Of a stretch of 64,000 nucleotides of DNA, positions 57,103 to 64,000 are shown in pieces; positions within the stretch are counted from its first letter, which is position 1, and the number at the start of each line of letters is the position of its first letter. The translations under genes and the position numbers were made by a program. Origin of the DNA: Lobosporangium transversale. Lineage: Eukaryota; Mortierellomycota; Mortierellomycetes; Mortierellales; Mortierellaceae. The stretch covers positions 124,001 to 188,000 of the forward strand of contig NW_019029029.1 in assembly GCF_002105155.1 (NCBI RefSeq), written 5' to 3'. The notes under the pieces are model-generated. The model was given only the letters and a program-made list of their open reading frames with translations. It did not search any database and was not told where the DNA came from.

Positions 57103-60097
57103 TCAACGACGATCTTGACCACGCTTTGATGGGTTTTGATCCAGTTCACGTATGCGACGATATCCGATTTGAAAGCCCTTCTCCTGTGGGTGCTCACCCT
57201 TCCACTTGATAGCAGTATTGCGGAGGGCTTTCTGATGTCTTGTTGGTCGCTTATCCAGATATTTCAACAATATTGAATCATCATTGTTGCTGTTGCTGTG
57301 AATATCTTGGCTCTGTCCACTGTTCGCATCATTTACAGAGAGTGATGGAGTGACACCAGACCGGCTGTCGATCTTTCCATGGCATAACCGCAATAAAAGC
57401 TTACGAGCTCCTTCATTCTCGAGCTCCCAGGTTTTGGTGTAGACAATAGGAAAATCTTTGAGTTGTGGATAAATTGGTAGAACAGATTCTTGGTGGATGG
57501 GGTCCAAAAATGACAGTGAAGACGGGATCTCGTTGTTATGTGATAATATTACTGATGTAGATGATGATGATTCTTGTGATGCATATGTTGATGCTGATGC
57601 TGGTGATGCTGATGATGATGATAAAATATCAAATGCTGATGTATTGGATGGTCTTGCTGTAGCCGTGCACTCGATCTCTGAGCGTAATCGGGTATTTGGT
57701 GGAGTAGCGGCGATGGAAAGCTCTTCTAATAGTGCAATTGATTCGTCTAGATAATTCATCCTAGCCAAAAGATTGATCATGCGGTTGTAACACTGATAGT
57801 CCGGCCGACGAGTCGACTTTTCGGTTAATTTGCCTGTACTCTTTCGCCATGATCTCCAATCCCGAAAGACCTCAGTCGCAAGCTCAACATTCTTCCAGTC
57901 ATAGCATCCTTCTAGCATAATCGCGTACGACCAACTGTCGCGCTTCTGATGGAAATGACTGAAGTAACCCCTATAGATCTCTGTTGATTTTTCCATGTCA
58001 AGATGGCGGACATACATGGCAAGATAGGCGTTCAAGAGTCGAGTCCGGATGGGTGATCTGTATGCTAGATGTGGAAGAGACAGGCTTAAAGATTCCTCGT
58101 TATCTATAATGGCAACATCTTCAATCTGCGAATCCTCTATTTGCTCTGATTCCAGGCCTTTACTAGGTTGAAGTTCTGAGGTTCCGGAGGCAGGGAATTG
58201 TTCCGCACAGCGTGAGATAAACCAAGAGAAAACCAATTCGCCCTCAGCCAATGCTTCATGCTCGTCCTTTGGAGGCCTCTCTGGCAACATAAAGTAGCTA
58301 GGGATTATACTAAGCTCTGTAGTTCCTGCTTTAGGGGGTTCAGCAATCGAGCTTAACGTTTCCTTTAACTCTGTTGTTTTGGCTCCCAATGATGATGAGG
58401 ACTCAATCTGGGCCTGTGCCGGGTATCTCGAACGTTGTTTCATATTCCGAATATGCTGGTCTTTAGTCTTCCAATAGGTCACGCACCATAAAAAGTTCGT
58501 TACTGTGATGGGATCTAGTTTCAAAGTGCCTTCACTATCTAGTTGCACGATCTTCTGAAAAATTCTACGAGCAGTCAGTAGTTCTTGTCGTTTGGAGCAA
58601 GCAAACAACAATGTATTGTATGTCATAATATCCGGCTCGAATCCGTAAATGGTCTGCATCTCATTCAGTAGTGCAAACGCGGTTGCAAAATATTGTGGTC
58701 GCATTGCACAGGCATAAATCAAGCTGCTGAATGTAGCTTCTGTGGGATGCAAGCCCCGACTTGGATAAGTTTTGAAAATATCAAGTGCTTTCTCCACCTG
58801 GTCCGTCTTTGCGCAAGCATGTATCATAAGGTTATAGGTGCTTTCGTCAGGCGTTGCGCCGCTCCGTTGCATCTGTTCAAATACTTTCCAACCAAGGTCG
58901 TATTCCCCTGCTCGTAAACATCCCTTGATCAGGTTGGTGAATACATCAACATCAGGGTTATGGTGTTGTTTGAGAGCTTCGAATACCTTAAAAGCACTGG
59001 CGACATCTCTCCTTCGCGCATGAATCTCCATCAGCGAGCTGTATGCTGAGGTTGAAGGCGTAAGCCCATCTGTAATAAAGATAAAGTGAAGTGCTAAAAG
59101 TAAGTACGGTTCTAAGATCAATGGAAACATAAAAAACCATCCTTCATAGGACTTACTTTTCAACATAAGCTCAATAGTGTTATGGGCCTTTTTCAGCTGA
59201 TCAGACTTTGCATATGCCTGCATGAGATGATTGAAGGAAGTCATGTCAGGTTGAACCCCGACTTCATCCATGAGTTGTACGACTTTCTCTGCATTCTTGT
59301 AATTACCCTCCAAAGCGTTCACATATATTAGCGTGTTCCAATGCTCGATGGTCAACTTTTGGATACGCTCGGCTGCTAAAGGATTCGCATCCTTGACCAT
59401 AGTTGCCAAGGAATCTGATGCTGGTCCCTTATTTATGTCCTCTGATGGCTTCTCTATTGTTGAACTTGGCAATGCCGCCGCATGAGTATCCTCAGCTGAA
59501 GGCAAGATATCCTGGAATCGCTTGATTGTTTCCTCGTTTGAGCCTTGAGAATCAATAAATACAAGTTTCAGATCTTCTAGGATTCTGTCCAGAAGGTATG
59601 GTTGAGTATAAACATTTCCTGGAATGCGCTTAGTTGGCGACGACGTAGAAGCTGTGAGAGGTGATGTTACGTTCTGATATACAAGTTTCGCAGACTCTGA
59701 TCTCTCTTTAGCTTTAAGGATAGATTCTTCGTATGCTTTTTGAGCTGCCACTTTGCGTTCCTGATCAACAATAGCCCGTTCCAATTGTTGGATCTCTCGT
59801 TCGAGCTGCGACGTTTCGATTGAGAGCCTGGTTTTTGTCCTGCCAGAAATGAAAGAAATATAATGGTGGAGAAAAGCAATCCGGCGATCGCCACTAATGT
59901 TAATAATCTTTTATGCTTTGTGATATGCTTTGGGACTGGCACGATTATTTTTTTTCCTTGACTTACTTGCGAGAGTAGGCTCGAACTGGAATGTGGCTCA
60001 AACTATTTGGCCTCCAGTGACAGACTAGTCTGGGCAAGCCAAGTGTGCTGCTATACTGGATAGCTTTTCTGTTTATTACAGTCGCCAAGTGAGCCAT
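57103..60097 (-). CDS. Mitochondrial pentatricopeptide repeat (PPR) protein
   Basis: Exons 60097-59967, 59839-59157, 59069-57103, giving 926 residues. PPR proteins bind organellar RNA and act in processing, stability or translation. Exon 1 encodes a mitochondrial-type presequence (MAHLATVINRKAIQ, later HIPVRAYSRK), rich in Arg and free of acids. Exon 2 starts with a coiled coil. Canonical PPR units follow: HWNTLIYVNALEGNYKNAEK, TSFNHLMQAYAKSDQLKKAH, NGLTPSTSAYSSLMEIHARR, DVFTNLIKGCLRAGEYDLGW, STYNLMIHACAKTDQVEKAL, ATFSSLIYACAMRPQYFATA and ITYNTLL-type (DIMTYNTLLFACSKRQELLT). Further degenerate units occur (CYNRMINLLARMNYLDESIA). The second intron (87 bases) interrupts a repeat and, once removed, restores the LMLKNGLTPS join. 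A Ser/Ala low-complexity segment lies near 57540-57660. The specific RNA target cannot be inferred. Confidence 0.9.
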
Positions 60098-61139
60098 CGA
60101 ATTAGAAGAGGGCGTTGGCGATGTGGTCAGCGCTTCTTTTTTGAGAAAAAGGAATGCAAAAGAATGGTCATTAACAAGAGACCGCCGTCGTCTGAGTGTA
60201 TGTACAACGGTAGCTCTGTTTTCATTTCAAGCGATAATAAAAACAAACACTTATTTCGGCAGTCCCGCTCAGGTGGCTTTCGGTGATTCCAAGGCAAAAA
60301 GCTGATTGTAGAACTGTGCATCATGACACCACAGGGGCCTATCGACCTTGGAAAGATAGTATAAAGCTAAAACTTTATGTGATCAGTCATCCGCATCTCA
60401 TGAAAAGAGCCGTAGATATATTGCATTAACTTCAATATGTGTTTCTAATCGTCATTGCCTCAGCCATCTATGCTTCGTACTATTATTATCTTTAGCGGTA
60501 GTCATTTGTTTAAATGGGGCTTCATTCACATTTCTCATTGATAAGTATGAATTTGCCGTTTGTTTTGCTAGCTTACTTCTTTTTGTTGGTTTCTCTAGAA
60601 CTTTTCTGGTCAAGTAGTAGAGGCAGCAAAAATAGCATTCTTCATATAGTTCGTATTTATTGGCACTGAGCAACTTATGGCAAGAAAAGTCAATATGAAA
60701 GGCCATGAGGGTTATTTGTGATCAGTTTAAATATATGAACCTTACCATAGTCAAGGAATTTGAGAAATCTCTAATATGAAAGCAGAAGCCCACAGCACAT
60801 TTTGCTGGGCAATTTATTAACCAATTCAGTATGCTGGGCAGATATTCTTTTTGGCTATGCTAATGCTAGATGTTATCTTAGTAGGCTATCTGATTTTTAA
60901 GCAAGAGACATCATTGGCTTGATCTGGTAGGCCTATTAATCGTGTGTACTGCAGACGAAATAAAAAATAAACAAGCGCTATCCTAATGTAGCACGAAGTG
61001 CGTCAAAAAAAAAAAAAAAGGCAGGCATCAACACATTCACTGCTGCTCTTGTCAGGTCCAACCCCTGCTCTTTCTCTTTGACCGCGCCTTCCTTGGTTGC
61101 TCACCACTAGCTCGTCTGTATCAACGGCTGTCATTCACT
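60098..61139. promoter_or_regulatory. Divergent gap between the PPR gene and eIF3e
   Basis: About 1 kb between two genes reading away from each other, so both promoters lie here. There is a poly-A tract near 61004-61019 and no supported gene. Small open frames on both strands (60089-60324 and 60452-60706) lack motifs. Confidence 0.45.
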
Positions 61140-63201
61140 ATGACTTACGATCTTACATCGAGGATGATCCCATTCCTGGATCTCCATCTCGTCTTCCCCT
61201 TACTCGAGTTCCTCCTGATTGAAGAGGTACTTTAAATCTATTCCATTATCTATTATGGGTAAAGATGCATCAAGGAACCAACAAGAACCTGATTCAAGCG
61301 TTATGTCCGCATACCATACGCAGCAACTACATAAACTGACATACTATTGCATATTTGAGGCGCATCTAATCAATGATTTCAAAACTCGAGATTGATTCAA
61401 CGTGGCAGGACAGATAATTGAGCTTTGATCACTCCTTTCGATATTGAATTCTTACCTATTGTGTATTGCATGTGATGCGCATAATAGCTTTACACCCCTG
61501 TAACCTTGCTCGAGGCTCGCTATGAGCTTGCCAAGAAGACCAACATGATTGACTTCATTGAGAAGCTCGACGATGACTTGAAGGATGCTGGCGTCATTCC
61601 AGCAGGTTCGTTTTTCACTGTTTAGAATAACAAAAAATGTTTAATGATTCGCATAACCGGTATTTTCTTCATTTCTGGGATTTTGAAAGCCAGATGAGAG
61701 ATGACATCGAGTACTGACTATACCATCTTTATACGCGACTACTATGGGGATTTTTTTTAGGGGGCGATCTTATTAAGAGACGTGAGGATATTCTGGAGCA
61801 GTTGCAGAATGCGCAGTTCGAGGCTCAAAAGGTCATGGATGTGATCGAGAACCCTGATGTCATTGCAGCCCTTCGTCAGGACAAACTCCAAAACTTGCAA
61901 TTTTTGAAGGATAACTACGGTGTACGTATCGTGTTGGCCGTTAACAAGATTGCATTCCTGGGAAATTATTTTGGAGCAATGAAAGGAGAAAAAGCCTCAC
62001 ACTCTTAATTATTGTTGGACAATATTTCTGCTTCTGTTTTCAATAGATGACGCCCGAGATGATTCAGACACTGTATACTCTAGGTCAATTCCAGTACAGC
62101 TGCGGAAACTATGGTGGCGCTGCTGATATGCTTTACCACTATCGTGTCCTGGTAAGGGTTCTTCAGGAAAAAAACGCCGTTGAACTTTGACTTGAAACAA
62201 AAAGCTAAATACATATTCTTTTGTTCTTCATAGTCGACTGATGACAATCTCAACCTGTCCGCTCTTTGGGGCAAGTTGGCTTCTGAGATCTTGGTCGGAA
62301 ACTGGGAAGTCGCATACGAGGCTATCCAAGAATTAAAGGAAACTATTGACAAAACTGTATGTGACTTTATAGGTGTACAGAGTTGTTCTTTCCAGTGGTC
62401 TGTACTTGCTGTTAGAATGAAACCTAATAATTTATTATTATTATTTCCAATGGACTACATTTTTGTATAAAGCACTTCCCCTCTCCTCTTCACCAATTGG
62501 AGCAACGCACCTGGTTTATCCATTGGTCGCTCTTCGTGTTCTTCAACCACCCCAAGGGCGGCGATGCTCTCGTGGACTTGTTTTTCCAGCCTGCTTACAT
62601 CAACACAATCCAGACTTCATGTCCATGGATTCTGCGCTACCTTACTGCTGCTGTTATTACCAACAGACGCCGCAAGAACTTGCTTAAAGATCTTGTCAAG
62701 GTTATCGAGCACGAATCTTATCAGTATAGGGACCCTGTTACAGAGTTCGTTGAGGCTCTCTACATCAATTTTGATTTTGATCTTGCCAAACAAAAGTTGA
62801 TCGAGTGTGAGAAGGTTTTGGAGGGTGACTTCTTCTTGGTTTCAATCCAAGAGGAGTTTATCCAGAATGCTCGCTGCTTCGTATCAGAGACATACTGCCG
62901 TATCCACCAGAAGATTGATATTGCTGAGTTGTCACAGACTCTGAACATGAGTAAAGAAGACGGTGAGAAGTGGATCGTGAACCTGATCAGGGATACTCGT
63001 GTTGATGCCAAGATCGACTATCAGGAGAATACTGTCCTGATGAACACGAACACAACCTCAGTGTACCAACAGATCATTGAGCGGACCAAGGGCCTTTCCT
63101 TCCGTTCGCAGGTGCTTGCAACCTCGATTGATAAGCGTGAAGCTGCTCAGGCAAAGGCTATTGCACACGAGAAGAATCATCCTTCTTCAGAGGCAGCTTA
63201 G
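61140..63201 (+). CDS. INT6: Translation initiation factor 3 subunit E (eIF3e/INT6)
   Basis: Six exons: 61140-61226, 61488-61605, 61761-61921, 62047-62151, 62234-62356, 62473-63201, giving 440 residues, close to the 445 of the human protein. It is a PCI-domain subunit of the eIF3 complex that recruits mRNA to the 40S ribosome. The start [20 protein letters not shown] matches the family N-terminus. Characteristic blocks follow: [100 protein letters not shown] and [20 protein letters not shown]. The PCI winged helix is near [20 protein letters not shown], and the ending is [12 protein letters not shown]. All splice phases agree. The residue count argues that the model is complete. Confidence 0.96.
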
Positions 63202-64000
63202 GGCAGCTCCTTAGATCTGTAGTGAAATAATGGAGGGATATTAAATGTTGAAGATGACTCGTTCAAGGACAGGAAGGGGATGTTGATTGAAAAAATAAAT
63301 AATGAGCATTTGTACCACCCGTTTGGGGTTTGACCAAAAAAAAATGTTTTGGTCGCACACAAATGTGTTGACACCAAAGTCAACTTTCGGCTATGTAAAT
63401 CCATATTATGTTATGCAATGCCATGCTGTGCTTTGACTAAGATGCTATTCTGCTTTGAAGAAGTTGCTCCGATAGATTCATTTAGGCGACTGTTCGATGC
63501 TTGTTGGTTTTCCAAATCTGCTTTGATTTCACCATAATTTAGCGGAATTGATTAGCCCTGAATAGGTGCTGCCATCCAGAGGGACAACTTCGAATGGACA
63601 GGATTTACTATGTTGTTCAAAACAATAAAACTTGACTGAAAGTCTGCTAATTCTCAAACTATGAGGCAAATAATGCTTCAATAGGATTATGGCGAGCTTT
63701 TGGGGTGCAGAAAAGACAAGATTGTCTCTTTTGAGCAATCAAGGATATAGGATTTGTTCCTTGGAGGCACCCTTTTTTGAAACCACGCTTGTTGCTAGTA
63801 AATACACAAATGGTTCCCGTTTTCCGCATACTTTCAGCGCTTCCACAATCCAAGGGCTGTGATGTAGCCATTAAATGTTACATGTTTGTCAAAACATTGG
63901 CACATCCCTTGCAAAAGTTCAGATGTATGCTAGGAATATTGTTTAAGGGACGTAGAGTAGTCAATGACATGTGGTAGTGTTCAGGTGTTTATACAGTATC
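63202..64000. other. 3' flank of eIF3e, no gene seen
   Basis: About 800 bases of AT-rich DNA. Short frames occur on both strands but show no motifs or plausible exon chains. An AATAAAT at 63293-63300 could act in eIF3e 3' end formation. Confidence 0.45.

Noticed and set aside
1-64000. tRNA or rRNA genes
   Set aside because: No segment with convincing A and B boxes or rRNA core sequence was noticed by eye. A covariance-model scan would be needed to exclude them.

Overview
This is a 64-kb piece of an intron-rich eukaryotic nuclear genome, most likely an early-diverging fungus (Mucoromycota/Mortierellomycota-like). The signs are many short GT-AG introns, long A/T homopolymers in introns and intergenic DNA, fungal-type genes (Byr4/Bfa1-like mitotic regulator, Iml2, CDS1, PIF1, eIF3e) and families unusual in Dikarya (CYRI/FAM49, a LARGE-type GT49 glycosyltransferase). 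The lineage is inferred from gene content. All exon junctions were placed by hand from splice signals, reading phase and family knowledge.

Layout. 1-1995: AT-rich DNA without a gene. 1996-10470 (+): a 21-exon gene for about 2,180 residues that joins a chromatin-reader array (two AT-hooks, two Tudor/chromo-barrel modules, two ZZ-like zinc fingers, an extended PHD finger, a GATA-like finger) to a bacterial-type DNA methyltransferase with an HPPY motif and a second, apparently dead methyltransferase-like domain. It is the most striking locus here. 10546-15801 (-): Byr4/Bfa1-like GAP subunit. 16145-18337 (+): double-hotdog acyl-CoA thioesterase. 18467-20447 (-): GT49 glycosyltransferase. 20834-21970 (-): Q-rich coiled-coil protein. 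22896-24224 (-): C2H2 transcription factor. 25559-25666: short palindromic MITE-like element. 25792-26460 (-): 1-Cys peroxiredoxin. 27320-28410 (+): ER cyclophilin. 28645-29724 (+): TMEM70-like membrane protein.

A gene-free block of about 9.5 kb follows (29725-39248). It is dominated by a large, nearly perfect inverted repeat: arms 30898-33406 and 34242-36750, with an 835-bp spacer. The arms are pyrimidine-rich, carry degenerate tandem repeats and resemble a Foldback-type element.

After it come CYRI (39249-41950, +), a Q/P-rich PPxY protein (42565-44145, +), an unknown two-exon protein (44583-46630, +), IML2 (47546-50041, +), PIF1 helicase (50285-53201, +), a doubtful small membrane ORF, CDS1 (54024-56972, +), a mitochondrial PPR protein (57103-60097, -) and eIF3e (61140-63201, +). 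These are independent genes rather than an operon. Shared themes are loose: chromatin and genome maintenance (methyltransferase, PIF1), lipid metabolism (thioesterase, CDS1), secretory pathway (GT49, cyclophilin) and mitochondria (PPR, TMEM70-like).
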